DNA of 45,850 bases. It comes from Candidatus Magnetocorallium paracelense (GTDB taxonomy: Bacteria; Nitrospirota; Thermodesulfovibrionia; Thermodesulfovibrionales; Magnetobacteriaceae). The DNA lies in NCBI GenBank assembly GCA_029001845.1, contig JAREWP010000074.1, forward strand, positions 1-45,850, read 5' to 3'. Shown piece by piece: positions 26,491-35,358 of this stretch; position 1 is the stretch's first letter, and every line of letters starts with the position of its first letter. The notes below the pieces were generated by a model that did no database searches, was not told the origin of the DNA, and saw only the letters and a list, made by a program, of their open reading frames with translations. The translations under genes were made by a program, and so were the position numbers.

Positions 26491-26561
26491 ACTGCTATTA
26501 GTTAAATTCCAAGTAGGTACAACATCCTCGAAGACATCTTCTTGAAAAGGAGCAATTATCA

Positions 26562-27821
26562 ATGAGTAACATAGCGATTTCCGAGTTACAGGAAAAAAAT
26601 ATTGAAGAACTGACCAATCTCGCGCAATCCCTCACTGTGGCAGGTGCGTCAAGTATGCGAAAGCAGGAACTCATATTCGCCATTCTTCAGGCACAGGCCG
26701 AAAAAACAGGAAACCTTTTCGCTGAAGGTGTATTGGAAATTCTGCCTGACGGTTTTGGTTTTCTGAGGTCACCGGATTATAGTTATCTCCCGGGGCCTGA
26801 CGATATATATGTATCGCCTTCTCAAATAAGGCGTTTCAACCTGAGAACAGGAGAACTTGTCTCCGGTCAGGTGAGACCTCCAAAAGAAAATGAAAGATAC
26901 TTCGCTCTTTTAAAGGTCGAAGCAATTAATCATGATCCGCCTGAGGATAACGTCACAAGACCGCTTTTTGACAATCTTATTCCATATTACCCTACCGAGA
27001 GGATCGTACTGGAGTATGAAGCCTCCGATTACTCTACAAGAGTCATGGAGTTGATTACGCCTACAGGCCAGGGACAAAGGGGTCTTATCGTGGCGGCCCC
27101 CAGGACGGGAAAGACGATTTTGCTTCAGTCCATAGCAAAAGCCACAAAAAAGAACCATAAAGAGATACATCTAATTATATTATTGATTGATGAAAGGCCC
27201 GAAGAAGTCACTGACTGGAAAAGACAGGTGAACAAAGCGGAAATAATCAGTTCTACCTTTGACGAACCCCCTCACAGGCACTGTCAGGTAGCGGAAATGG
27301 TAATGAACAGGGCGAAACGACTGGTTGAGTGCAAAAAAAATGTAGTGATTCTGCTGGACAGCATAACAAGGCTTGCCAGGGCCTATAATGCAGTAATACC
27401 GGCCAGCGGGAAGGTGCTGTCAGGCGGTCTCGATGCAAATGCGCTTCAAAAGCCGAAGCGTTTTTTCGGTACGGCAAGAAACATCGAAAAAGGCGGAAGT
27501 CTTACGATAATAGCAACGGCTTTGGTAGATACCGGCAGCAGAATGGACGATGTTATATTTGAGGAATTCAAGGGAACAGGTAATATGGAACTTCATCTTG
27601 ACAGAAAGCTCGTAAGTAAGAGAATCTTCCCAAGTATAGATATAAATGCATCCGGCACAAGGAAAGAGGAACTCCTTGTCAGTAAAGACGTTCTTAATAA
27701 GATGTGGGTATTGAGAAAGGTCTTAAATCCTCTGAGCAGTCTGGAGAGCATGGAATTTCTTTTGGATAAATTAAAGAACACGAAGACAAATAAAGATTTT
27801 TTGGAAATGATGAATAAGTAG
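26562..27821 (+). CDS. rho: Transcription termination factor Rho
   Basis: The 419-residue protein has all Rho parts in order: the N-terminal helical Rho_N domain ([18 protein letters not shown]), the cold-shock RNA-binding domain with [20 protein letters not shown] near 61-80, and the RecA-like ATPase with Walker A APRTGKT at 179-185, Walker [16 protein letters not shown] near 264-278, and the R- and Q-loop region [20 protein letters not shown]. It unwinds RNA from transcription complexes as a hexameric helicase. The AGGAG site at 26547-26551 supports ATG 26562. An inserted repeat lies in the leader, where autoregulation of rho normally takes place. Nothing is missing from the protein. Confidence 0.98.
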   Translation: MSNIAISELQEKNIEELTNLAQSLTVAGASSMRKQELIFAILQAQAEKTGNLFAEGVLEILPDGFGFLRSPDYSYLPGPDDIYVSPSQIRRFNLRTGELVSGQVRPPKENERYFALLKVEAINHDPPEDNVTRPLFDNLIPYYPTERIVLEYEASDYSTRVMELITPTGQGQRGLIVAAPRTGKTILLQSIAKATKKNHKEIHLIILLIDERPEEVTDWKRQVNKAEIISSTFDEPPHRHCQVAEMVMNRAKRLVECKKNVVILLDSITRLARAYNAVIPASGKVLSGGLDANALQKPKRFFGTARNIEKGGSLTIIATALVDTGSRMDDVIFEEFKGTGNMELHLDRKLVSKRIFPSIDINASGTRKEELLVSKDVLNKMWVLRKVLNPLSSLESMEFLLDKLKNTKTNKDFLEMMNK

Positions 27822-27906
27822 ATTATAATATCAGTAATCGATTATCTGTCATCTGAGGCGATTTCTTTTTTGTGTAAATTCAATTTTTTATAAGCCAGGG
27901 GGTAAA

Positions 27907-29097
27907 ATGAAACGTCGTGATTTTTTTAAAGCATCGGCAATTGCTGCCGCCGGGATAGCCGTTAATACGTCCGGAGTCGATGCAGATACAGGAAAAACTG
28001 TTGTTAAAAGTTACAGAGAGTTGGGAAAGACCGGCCTTAAAATGAGCGATATTTCTTTCGGTTGCGGCCGTTTGCCCTCATCTTCTCTTGTCCTCCGTGC
28101 AATAGACAGAGGGATAAACTACTTTGATACAGCCCCGGATTACGGCAAGAGCGAAGAGAATATTGGCGGGGCGATGAATAAGATTCAAAGAGAAAAGATA
28201 ATTATTGCCTCGAAATTCTGCACCTTTAAACCTTATCCCGGTCATTTACCATTGGGCAGTAAAAAAAACGAATATATAGCTTCCGTCGAAGGAAGTCTTT
28301 CCAGGTTGAAAACCGACTATCTCGATATTGTTTTTGTTCACGCCATAGGAGAGTCTCACAAGGATGTTAAAGAGGCGGAAAAACGACTTCTCGATAATGA
28401 AATGCTCTCTGCTTTCGAAACGTTAAAAAAAACCGGAAAAGTACGTTTTCTTGCAGTTTCGTCGCACGGTCCCAACAATATGGAGCACCTCCTTCTCAAA
28501 GCCGTTAACTCAGGATATTACGATCTGATCATGCCTGCCTTTAATTTCATGAAGTTTCCAAATGTTCCTCAGGTAATAAAAGAAGCAAAGGAGAAAAATG
28601 TCGGTGTTGTGGCAATGAAGACTCTGGCCGGAGCAAAGGAGATGGATTTGGACTTAAAGGGAAAGGCCTTTGAACCTTCTGTCTTTAAATGGGTTTTAAA
28701 GCACAGTGAAATTAGCGGGCTGGTAATAACTATTAAAACAGTTTCCGACCTTGATCTTTTTTTACAGGCCTCCGGTCAACCCTTTACGGCAGAGGATCGT
28801 AAGGTTCTTGACCTCTATGCTGCGAAATATGGTAAAGAATACTGCCGTACCGGGTGCAGCGATTGTGAGCCTTTATGCCCTAATGGTGTGGATATTGCGT
28901 CCATTATGAGATATCATATGTATTTCAAGGACTACGGCGCTGAAAAACGGGCTATGACTGCCTATAGGACAGTTAAAAACAATGCCGAAGGGTGCGCGGC
29001 CTGCAAGACAAAACGATGCATGGACGCCTGTACTTACGGCCTGCCTGTGAGGGAGATGTTAATAGAATCCCATGAAAACCTTTCCTCTTCTATCTAA
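27907..29097 (+). CDS. Aldo/keto reductase with twin-arginine signal and ferredoxin-like tail
   Basis: The N-terminus MKRRDFFKASAIAAAGIAV is a twin-arginine signal, so the folded enzyme is likely exported with its cofactor. The aldo/keto reductase barrel follows: FGCGRLPSS, INYFDTAPDYGKSEENIG (Asp-Tyr of the active site), the lysine in IIASKF, and the histidine in IVFVHAIGE. The C-terminal part carries cysteines in CRTGCSDCEPLCPNGVDI and in CAACKTKRCMDAC, which could hold an iron-sulfur cluster, although the spacing of the second set is unusual. Family members of this architecture are common in anaerobes; the substrate is not known. The following gene overlaps its stop as TAATG. Confidence 0.85.
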   Translation: MKRRDFFKASAIAAAGIAVNTSGVDADTGKTVVKSYRELGKTGLKMSDISFGCGRLPSSSLVLRAIDRGINYFDTAPDYGKSEENIGGAMNKIQREKIIIASKFCTFKPYPGHLPLGSKKNEYIASVEGSLSRLKTDYLDIVFVHAIGESHKDVKEAEKRLLDNEMLSAFETLKKTGKVRFLAVSSHGPNNMEHLLLKAVNSGYYDLIMPAFNFMKFPNVPQVIKEAKEKNVGVVAMKTLAGAKEMDLDLKGKAFEPSVFKWVLKHSEISGLVITIKTVSDLDLFLQASGQPFTAEDRKVLDLYAAKYGKEYCRTGCSDCEPLCPNGVDIASIMRYHMYFKDYGAEKRAMTAYRTVKNNAEGCAACKTKRCMDACTYGLPVREMLIESHENLSSSI

Positions 29098-30026
29098 TGG
29101 GCATGACATCTGTTCCCCGTTTTTTACTTCTGGTTTTACCTCTTATCGTTGGAGCCGTTCTCTATATCGAGGGTCAGAACTACGATCCCGGACTATTGAT
29201 TTTGACTGACAATACAGGTCAGGCCGGAGTTATTCTCCCCAAGTCGCTCGGAGATTTCAGGTTGACCGGAGAGGTCAGAATCTTTACAAAGGAAAATCTC
29301 TATGAATATATTAACGGCCATGCCGAATTTTTTATAGGCGCCGGCTTTGAAGGTCTCTCCCTCTTCGATTATTATCTGTCAGGTAATAACTCCGATCAAC
29401 CCGATGTCGTTGTTGAAGTTTACAATATGGGAAAGAACATTCAGGCATTTGGTGTTCTTTCCGACGAGCTTGGCGGAGAGGTTTCTTATCTTGAAAACGG
29501 AAGTCCCGGACGTGAAAACGACAATGGTGCGATATTTTCCAGAGGCAAATATTACATAAAATTAACTGCCTTTTCCAGGGAGCTTCCTCTAAAAAACCTT
29601 ACAGACGCAATAGCTGAATTTATACCGGAAGGCGCCTCTTTGATTTCTCCTTTTTCCGTATTTACAGTTCCCGGCGAAGTGGTAAACAGACGGTTTATAA
29701 AGGAGGGCTACAGAGGATTGGATTTTTTCAATAATGTTCATGAGCTTGAATATCTGCTGGGAAATAAAAAATTTTTTCTGTCTATTGTAACAGATACGTC
29801 CGAAGGCATAGAGGACCTTAAAAAAAAATTTTTCGTTTTTTTTGAAAATGACGGTATCGAATATAACAGGATGACGACAAAGGATAAAACTCTTTCGATC
29901 TTCAAAATATCCGATCCCTATGAGGGCGATTGGTATATAGCGGTCGGTGAGGAGAGGTTAGCAGGCATTTTCGGGGATGTCGATAGTGGATTGATTGGGG
30001 ATTTGCGATTGACGATTGACGATTGA
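29097..30026 (+). CDS. DUF6599-like secreted/anchored protein
   Basis: A hydrophobic N-terminus (residues 7-22, VPRFLLLVLPLIVGAVLYIE region) serves as signal or anchor. The segment LYEYINGHAEFFIGAGFEGL, followed by VVVEVYNMGKNIQAFGVLSD, is the pattern I associate with DUF6599 proteins, which have no assigned function. Its TAATG overlap with the aldo/keto reductase gene suggests that the two are made together, perhaps as reductase and partner outside the membrane. The C-terminus (DLRLTIDD, then stop at 30024-30026) lies inside a heptamer repeat, so gain or loss of one repeat unit would change the last residues. Confidence 0.65.
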   Translation: MGMTSVPRFLLLVLPLIVGAVLYIEGQNYDPGLLILTDNTGQAGVILPKSLGDFRLTGEVRIFTKENLYEYINGHAEFFIGAGFEGLSLFDYYLSGNNSDQPDVVVEVYNMGKNIQAFGVLSDELGGEVSYLENGSPGRENDNGAIFSRGKYYIKLTAFSRELPLKNLTDAIAEFIPEGASLISPFSVFTVPGEVVNRRFIKEGYRGLDFFNNVHELEYLLGNKKFFLSIVTDTSEGIEDLKKKFFVFFENDGIEYNRMTTKDKTLSIFKISDPYEGDWYIAVGEERLAGIFGDVDSGLIGDLRLTIDD

Positions 30027-30078
30027 CGATTGACGATTGACGATTTAGGGATTTAGGGATTTAGGGATTTAGGGATTT
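30006..30078. repeat. Two adjoining short tandem repeats
   Basis: CGATTGA is repeated about five times from 30006 to about 30042, directly followed by four to five units of GATTTAGG up to about 30078. The first block overlaps the last codons of the DUF6599-like gene. The rest of 30027-30176 shows only an ordinary leader for the threonine synthase gene. Confidence 0.85.
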
Positions 30079-30185
30079 GGGAGGTTGATTGGATAGATTG
30101 TCAGCGCCTGTTTCCGCTTTGAAATTATCTGACTTTTTGTTGTCATTTTTTAACTTGGTGTGCTATTCTTTTTAGGGTGATATCA

Positions 30186-31556
30186 ATGAACAGTGACGTA
30201 CGATATAGAGCATATTTCGAATGTATCAACGATGAATGCAGAGAGGTGCATGAACTGGATGAGATTGTGTACAAATGCGGGGCCTGTGGTTCATTACTCC
30301 AGGTTACACACGATCCGGATCAACTTAAAAGCAAATCTCCCGGTGAATGGAAAGAGCTTTTCGCAACACGATGGATGAGAAACGACTGGCCCTACGGATC
30401 GGGTGTGTGGGGTAAGAAAGAGTGGGTTCTTCCTGATATTGAAAACGAAAATGTCGTGTCCCTTTATGAAGGCGGCACAAATCTTCTATGGGCGGAACGG
30501 TTCGCCAAGTCCATAGGTATTTCCGATCTATGGGTCAAACAATGCGGTAATATGCATACCGGTTCATTTAAGGATCTGGGAATGACAGTTCTCGTATCTC
30601 AAGTCAACAATATGATATCCAAGGGGCGGAAAATTCAGGCTGTTGCATGTGCGTCTACAGGAGATACGTCGGCCTCTCTTGCTTCTTATTGTGCAACGGC
30701 GGGAATTCAGTCGATCGTCTTTCTGCCTAATAACAAGGTATCTACCGCTCAGTTGATACAGCCAATATCCAACGGCGCCCTTGTATTATCCCTTGACACC
30801 GATTTTGACGGCTGCATGGAGATTGTAAAAGAAGTTTGTAAAGACAACAATATCTATCTCGCCAATTCCATGAATTCCCTGAGAATCGAGGGACAAAAGA
30901 CAATCGCAGTGGAGCTTGTACAGCAATTCGACTGGGAGGTGCCCGAGTGGGTGATTATCCCCGGCGGGAACCTTGGTAATGTTTCGGCTCTTGGAAAGGG
31001 TTTTGAGATGATGTTTGAACTCGGGCTTATTAATCGTATGCCCAGGATTGTTCTTGCCCAGGCGGAAAACGCAAATCCCCTTTACCGCTCTTATTTAAAG
31101 GATTTTAAAGAGTTTGAACCTGTACATGCTGAAAAGACATACGCTTCGGCCATTCAGATCGGTAACCCTGTCAGCGTGGAAAAAGCAATTCGGACAATGA
31201 AAAAGTTTAACGGTATTGTTGAACATGCAACCGAGGATGAGCTTTCCAATGCCGCGGCAAGAGCGGATATGACCGGTATGTATAATTGTCCTCACACAGG
31301 AGTGGCCCTGGCTGTTTTAATCAAACTTGTAGAACGTAAGGAAATCAAAAAAAATGAGAGAGTTATTCTTATCTCCACTGCGCATGGGTTAAAATTTACG
31401 GAGTTCAAAATCAGTTATCATGAAAACCGCATGGAAGGGGTCGATCCCAGGTACAGAAATCAGCCCGTTGAATTGGCGCCTGACGTCGATGATGTTAAAC
31501 GAGCCATACATGATCGGTTAAAAGCAGGAATAAACGCCGGCCCATCGTTTTTATAA
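30186..31556 (+). CDS. thrC: Threonine synthase
   Basis: Cysteines in the N-terminal ECINDECRE and YKCGACG form a small zinc ribbon seen in this branch of ThrC. The PLP lysine is Lys129 in [20 protein letters not shown] and SIVFLPNN follow, and [15 protein letters not shown] is the phosphate-binding block. The enzyme converts O-phosphohomoserine to threonine in the cytoplasm. The length of 456 residues fits. ATG 30186 is chosen because AGGGTGAT lies 8-9 bases upstream; a GTG at 30177 is also in frame. No other threonine genes are adjacent. The call is secure. Confidence 0.95.
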   Translation: MNSDVRYRAYFECINDECREVHELDEIVYKCGACGSLLQVTHDPDQLKSKSPGEWKELFATRWMRNDWPYGSGVWGKKEWVLPDIENENVVSLYEGGTNLLWAERFAKSIGISDLWVKQCGNMHTGSFKDLGMTVLVSQVNNMISKGRKIQAVACASTGDTSASLASYCATAGIQSIVFLPNNKVSTAQLIQPISNGALVLSLDTDFDGCMEIVKEVCKDNNIYLANSMNSLRIEGQKTIAVELVQQFDWEVPEWVIIPGGNLGNVSALGKGFEMMFELGLINRMPRIVLAQAENANPLYRSYLKDFKEFEPVHAEKTYASAIQIGNPVSVEKAIRTMKKFNGIVEHATEDELSNAAARADMTGMYNCPHTGVALAVLIKLVERKEIKKNERVILISTAHGLKFTEFKISYHENRMEGVDPRYRNQPVELAPDVDDVKRAIHDRLKAGINAGPSFL

Positions 31557-31597
31557 AATTATGTCGGGTCCAAACGAACATCGTACTTCTTAATTCA

Positions 31598-31611
31598 CTG
31601 TCATTAACTTA
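31598..31611. repeat. Solo end of repeat family A
   Basis: CTGTCATTAACTTA matches the terminal bases of family A elements, with no body attached, and directly abuts a family B copy. It may be a scar or a target shared by both families. Confidence 0.5.
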
Positions 31612-31761
31612 TCCTAACAGCAGTCAGCTATCAGCCTTCAGCAAAAGAAAGTGTTAATCTTATGCCAATAATAAGCTTCACCTTACAGGTGAATGTATTT
31701 AGAACCGTGAGTGTTGCAATTTAAAAGCTGACAGATGATGGCTGCAGCTAAATGCTTTTTT
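31612..31761. mobile_element. Repeat family B, copy 3
   Basis: This copy runs from CAGCAGTCAGCTATCAGCC to GCAGCTAAATGCTTTTTT. ATGCCAATAATAAGCTTCAC is shared base for base with the complement of the copy at 4757-4910. It fills most of the 247-base gap between thrC and the cNMP-binding gene on the other strand. No target duplication is clear. Confidence 0.8.
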
Positions 31762-31803
31762 GTTCTGTACGTTACCTTACACCTGAAATGTAGACCTCAC
31801 TTG

Positions 31804-32589
31804 TCATGTAACAAAGATATCCTTCAGTCTTCTGTTTGCATGAAGCAGTCTTTTAGCCGTTGTTTTGGCAATGGCGTAAATCAGCGCCGGTCTTGCTCTG
31901 GAGAGCCCTTCCAGTTCTTCTCCGTGAATTGCCTGCGTCACACATTTCTGTGAGGCTACGACAGTGGCGGTGCGGGTGCTTTCAGTTAAAAAACTTATTT
32001 CCCCGAATATTTCACCTTCTCGGATTTCACCGACTTCGGCGTTTTCACTAAAAACGGTTGCCCGACCTTCTATCATTTCAAACAAAAAGTGAGGGGTGTC
32101 GCCCTCTTTAACAATGACGTCGCCCTTTGAGTATTGCCTTATATCCACGGTGGTTCGCACATCGTCACCAATAAAAGAAGAGCAGAGATCAAGCATTATT
32201 TGGTGAAAGAGAGAGTTATATTCCAGCCATAAATCCAAGAGAGTATCGTTTTGTTTTAAATATCCGATGAAATCCGTACTTGTGAATATTAAAGCAGAAA
32301 TCGAGAACTCAGACGAAATTATCTCATCTGAGTGTTTTCCTTTTTCCGGAGTGATAATGAAATCGTTATTTGAATAAAAACGAACCAACTTTTTGTTAAG
32401 CGAACATTTGAGCATACCATCAACAATGTAGATAATCGATGAAGGATATTCTGCAGCGATGTTAACATTGCCTTCAATCTTTATGCTCCGGGGCAGATGT
32501 TCCAACTTTCCGATTATTTGACGGCTTATATTTTTAGATTTTTCGTAATCCTCCAATGTCCGTGGTTGTAAATCCGATATGCTCAACAT
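31804..32589 (-). CDS. Cyclic-nucleotide-binding domain protein without a visible HTH
   Basis: The C-terminal half is a cNMP-binding beta-roll: DVIVKEGDTPHFLFEMIEGR near 150-169 and GEIREGEIFGEISFLTESTR near 181-200, where E-I-F-G-E-x-S-x-L-x-x-x-x-R-T-A-T forms the phosphate-binding cassette. The N-terminal half (residues 1-135) looks like a second, degenerate copy of the same fold (IEGNVNIAAEYPSSIIYIVD). No winged helix follows the last helix, so it probably acts as a sensor that binds a partner protein, not DNA. The length is 261 residues. It stands alone on the minus strand, transcribed away from the methyltransferase gene at 32698. Confidence 0.8.
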   Translation of the reverse strand: MLSISDLQPRTLEDYEKSKNISRQIIGKLEHLPRSIKIEGNVNIAAEYPSSIIYIVDGMLKCSLNKKLVRFYSNNDFIITPEKGKHSDEIISSEFSISALIFTSTDFIGYLKQNDTLLDLWLEYNSLFHQIMLDLCSSFIGDDVRTTVDIRQYSKGDVIVKEGDTPHFLFEMIEGRATVFSENAEVGEIREGEIFGEISFLTESTRTATVVASQKCVTQAIHGEELEGLSRARPALIYAIAKTTAKRLLHANRRLKDIFVT

Positions 32590-32697
32590 AATACTTTACC
32601 TCAGGAAGTATAATTTTGTAATATCTCTGTCAATGATATTGATATCTCTATAACACACAAATCGATTTCATCTCAAGTACGGGGAGTAAGAGCCTAT

Positions 32698-33507
32698 ATG
32701 TTAAACGAAGTTGCACATAGAAAGCAAAAACGAGAACTGGAGATTACATTAATTATCGACTCCCTCTATCCTGTGATTTCTCTTTTAACCTCTGAAAATC
32801 GAAAACTTAAGATATTGGAATTCGGCAGCGGTAAGGGGCATCAAATTCCATACTTAAAAAAGCTCGGACAAGTTACGGCCTCCGACCTGTTCATCTCTCA
32901 TGAGATAAAGGAGATCGATGGCATAACGTTCAGAGAATGCAGTATTACAAACACTCCCTTTCAAGCAAACGAGTTCGATCTGATCTTCTCCAACCATGTC
33001 ATTGAACATCTTGAAGAGCCGGGCGCAGCTTTTAACGAGTTGCAGCGCATCGGTCAGAGAGATTGTATTTACGCCTTTTCCGTACCAACCAATATATGGC
33101 TTCTTTTGTCTCTCTTTGCCCAGTATTACTCAAAAGTGCGTGAGGGAGTCAGGTTCTTGTCAAAAAAAGGATTTCATAAAGCGTCTCCCCATGTTACGCC
33201 TGTAAAACATACAGACTCCCCTGTTCGGGTCGAAGGAAAAAACAATAAAGAGAGCGGGAAGTTTCAATGGCTAAAACATCTCCTGCCAAAGGGACACGGA
33301 GTAAAAAACAACTTTGCCGAATGCTATCATTTTTTTCGTCTCTCCCAGTGGAAGCGACTTTTTTCGGATAGCGGTTTTAAAGTTATAAACGTTGTCCCTC
33401 TGTTATTATACGGCCCTTCCGAGTTTCCGGTTATCCCTACGATCAGACCGATTTCCGGATTGAATATGGCGTCCAGTGTCCTTTTTTTAATGAAGAAAAA
33501 GGTATAG
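32698..33507 (+). CDS. Class I SAM-dependent methyltransferase
   Basis: Motif I is ILEFGSGKGHQIPYL near residues 39-53 and FDLIFSNHVIEHLEEPG near 94-110 is the motif IV region, placing it in the Methyltransf_11 group. The 269-residue protein has a long basic middle part (about 135-205) with several lysines and histidines that is not part of the core fold. It resembles methyltransferases that modify lipid-linked sugars. The small gene 26 bases downstream may be cotranscribed. The substrate is unknown. Confidence 0.8.
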   Translation: MLNEVAHRKQKRELEITLIIDSLYPVISLLTSENRKLKILEFGSGKGHQIPYLKKLGQVTASDLFISHEIKEIDGITFRECSITNTPFQANEFDLIFSNHVIEHLEEPGAAFNELQRIGQRDCIYAFSVPTNIWLLLSLFAQYYSKVREGVRFLSKKGFHKASPHVTPVKHTDSPVRVEGKNNKESGKFQWLKHLLPKGHGVKNNFAECYHFFRLSQWKRLFSDSGFKVINVVPLLLYGPSEFPVIPTIRPISGLNMASSVLFLMKKKV

Positions 33508-33532
33508 CACAGGCATAAGGATATAAAACAAT

Positions 33533-33844
33533 ATGATTGACAACAAATTAAACAGTTCATCGAAATGGAAAATAATCACTACTCTTTGTCCTTTAATCAA
33601 GGTGATAAACTATCTGCCTGAGAGTAAAAATTTTTTTCACGAAAATATCGAGTATGTAGAATTGCTTGTTAAGTCCATGCACTCTCTTCAGATGGAGTAT
33701 CGCAGGGAAAATATTGCCATGTTGAGCAAAAAGCTGGGAAAAGAGAGGCTGTTAAAGCTCCTGAATCTTATAAGTCCAATATTACCGGGACACCTGCGCT
33801 ACAATATAAAGGAATCGATCGATTATTTGAAGTCCCTTTCATGA
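33533..33844 (+). CDS. Hypothetical protein, 103 residues
   Basis: I do not recognise this gene. The protein is mostly helical and basic, with no signal peptide or membrane segment. It begins MIDNKLNSSSKWKIITTLCP and ends SIDYLKSLS. It lies 26 bases after the methyltransferase gene, and a weak AGGAT upstream of the start at 33533 could serve as ribosome-binding site. Coding character (codon choice like its neighbours) supports that it is real, but there is no functional clue. Confidence 0.55.
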   Translation: MIDNKLNSSSKWKIITTLCPLIKVINYLPESKNFFHENIEYVELLVKSMHSLQMEYRRENIAMLSKKLGKERLLKLLNLISPILPGHLRYNIKESIDYLKSLS

Positions 33845-33955
33845 TAGCTGTTCAAACAGGATCACAAGATAAACAGCCATGCTTCTGAGGGGCGCTGCAA
33901 TGGATGAAATGGAATCCTGCTATACTATTTCAGATTAGCCGAGACAGAACTTATT

Positions 33956-34429
33956 ATGTACAATTTTTTCAAATCCGTTTCTTTTATCTCCATATGTTTC
34001 TTTCTGTTCGCCCATGACTGCCTTGCAGAGGAATTTATCGTTCCTTCCAGGAAGGATAAGTGTTCTGTCTGCGGCATGTTTGTGTATAAATATGGGAACT
34101 GGACTTCCGAAATTGTTTTCAAGGACGGAACATATGCAGTATTTGAGAGCCCCAAAGAGATGTTTATGTATTACTTTGACATAAGCAGGTACAATAAAGG
34201 AAAAACAAGAGACGATATCGCAGCTATCTTTGTTACAGAATATTATACTACCACGGTTATGAACGCCAAAGATGTTTTGTTTGTTTCAGGAAGCGATGTA
34301 CACGGACCTATGGGAGAGGAGTTGGTTCCGGTAGACGGAAAGGAAAGGGCATTTGTTTTCAGATCGGACCACGGCGGCGCCAGAATACTGAAGTTTAAAG
34401 ATATTACCCCTGATTTTTTTGAAGAATAG
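33956..34429 (+). CDS. nosL: NosL-family copper-binding protein
   Basis: A signal peptide (residues 1-24) precedes the mature protein. KCSVCGMFVYKYGNWTSEI near 36-54 is the NosL block C-x-x-C-G-M, which in NosL binds Cu(I) for nitrous oxide reductase. Further conserved parts are FKDGTYAVFESPKEMFMYYF and AKDVLFVSGSDVHGPMGEEL. The 157-residue length fits. NosL-like proteins also occur in sulfate reducers and other anaerobes without nosZ, and no nosZ or nosDFY gene is visible here. A copper chaperone or metal-delivery role is therefore likely, but not specifically denitrification. Confidence 0.85.
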   Translation: MYNFFKSVSFISICFFLFAHDCLAEEFIVPSRKDKCSVCGMFVYKYGNWTSEIVFKDGTYAVFESPKEMFMYYFDISRYNKGKTRDDIAAIFVTEYYTTTVMNAKDVLFVSGSDVHGPMGEELVPVDGKERAFVFRSDHGGARILKFKDITPDFFEE

Positions 34430-34496
34430 TTTATCCCGAAAATAAGTCCTTGGCAGCTTCGTTGTTAAAGATACCATGTTCTTCAATCACTATATA

Positions 34497-34668
34497 TTTT
34501 CATGCTTTGTGGTGGCCCGGAGGGCCATGGACGTTTGTCCCGAAAATAAACTGTAGGGGCAGACCTGCGTGTCTGCCCCGGCGATGGCGAACACACAGGT
34601 TCGCTCCTGGGAACCATTATGAATAATTTTCATGCTTTTTAGTGCCCCAAAGGGTCGTGGACGTTTGC
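34497..34668. repeat. Direct repeat pair around a perfect hairpin
   Basis: TTTTCATGCTTTGTGGTGGC (34497 onward) and TTTTCATGCTTTTTAGTGCC (34627 onward) are related; each continues with a GGG-rich stretch and ends in GTGGACGTTTG or ATGGACGTTTG. Between them GGGGCAGAC (34556-34564) and GTCTGCCCC (34571-34579) form a 9-bp stem. A third, inverted copy of the TTTTCATGCTTT unit lies at 38254-38280. Confidence 0.75.
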
Positions 34669-34686
34669 TTTTTAATTTTCCTATCA

Positions 34687-34998
34687 ATGAAATATAGAGT
34701 ATTTATTGGATTTATCTTCCTGGAGATTGTCGTTCTTCTCTTCTTCTACATACACAGTGAGAAGACTGTCGAGTTAAGAGCAGGTGAAATCGTTGGAAAA
34801 CTGGAGATCGTGAAAAAACTTATGTTAACCGATTTCTCGTTATGGACAGATGCGAGATACGCCAGGCATCCTTCTCAGGCCGATCTTTTCACGCCCTTTC
34901 AGGACTTTCCCGGTTCTATAGAACATTTCCCTTCAGGCTCTCTGGTGACTCCGGTAAATGTGAAGGGAAAGACTTCTATCATCTTAACAGTCAGGTAA
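34687..34998 (+). CDS. Small membrane-anchored hypothetical protein, 103 residues
   Basis: From ATG 34687 the protein begins MKYRVFIGFIFLEIVVLLFF, a single membrane anchor, followed by a periplasmic domain with SLWTDARYARHPSQADLFTP and a C-terminal VKGKTSIILTVR. I do not recognise the family. It lies downstream of nosL after a repeat-filled gap. Its pattern (anchor, short soluble domain with DARYARHPS) could fit a small metal- or sensor-type membrane protein, but this is a guess. An upstream in-frame ATG at 34642 lies in the repeat and is less likely. Confidence 0.55.
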   Translation: MKYRVFIGFIFLEIVVLLFFYIHSEKTVELRAGEIVGKLEIVKKLMLTDFSLWTDARYARHPSQADLFTPFQDFPGSIEHFPSGSLVTPVNVKGKTSIILTVR

Positions 34999-35264
34999 TC
35001 GTCAGGCATAGATTAAGGCGAATGTATACCGAACTGCCACACCAGAGCTTTTAAACACCGATTTCCACATCTATGGAACCCCCTATAATAAGCCCCTAAC
35101 CCGGCATGTCTGAGACCAAACAGGTTTCATGTAATAGAATCATTGCTGCTTTGACTGCTTACTTTAAAACTTCTTTTCCCATGAAAAAATACTTTCAAAC
35201 ATTGCTTTTTTTATTTTTCATACTCTATAATTATATGAAAAATCTTATAAACCATATATATATA

Positions 35265-35294
35265 TTGATAACGAATCACTTATATATATATATT
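35265..35294 (+). promoter_or_regulatory. Candidate promoter of the CRISPR-Cas operon
   Basis: TTGATA at 35265-35270 is followed after 18 bases by TATATT at 35289-35294, 65 bases before the first gene of the type III locus. The 34999-35358 region is very AT-rich, with runs of TA repeats on both sides (ATATATATAT near 35254 and TATATATATATATT near 35281). No gene is seen in this region. Confidence 0.4.
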
Positions 35295-35358
35295 TAAAGC
35301 ATAAAGTTACTAAAAGTTAAAACTATCTTTACTCTTGTTCAGATAAAAAACCGATAGC

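Noticed and set aside
34553-34580. GGGGCAGAC hairpin as a rho-independent terminator
   Set aside because: No U-run follows the stem and it lies within a larger dispersed repeat.
35106-35297. 63-codon frame upstream of the CARF gene
   Set aside because: It runs through AT-only repeats and has no ribosome-binding site. The region is better read as promoter DNA.
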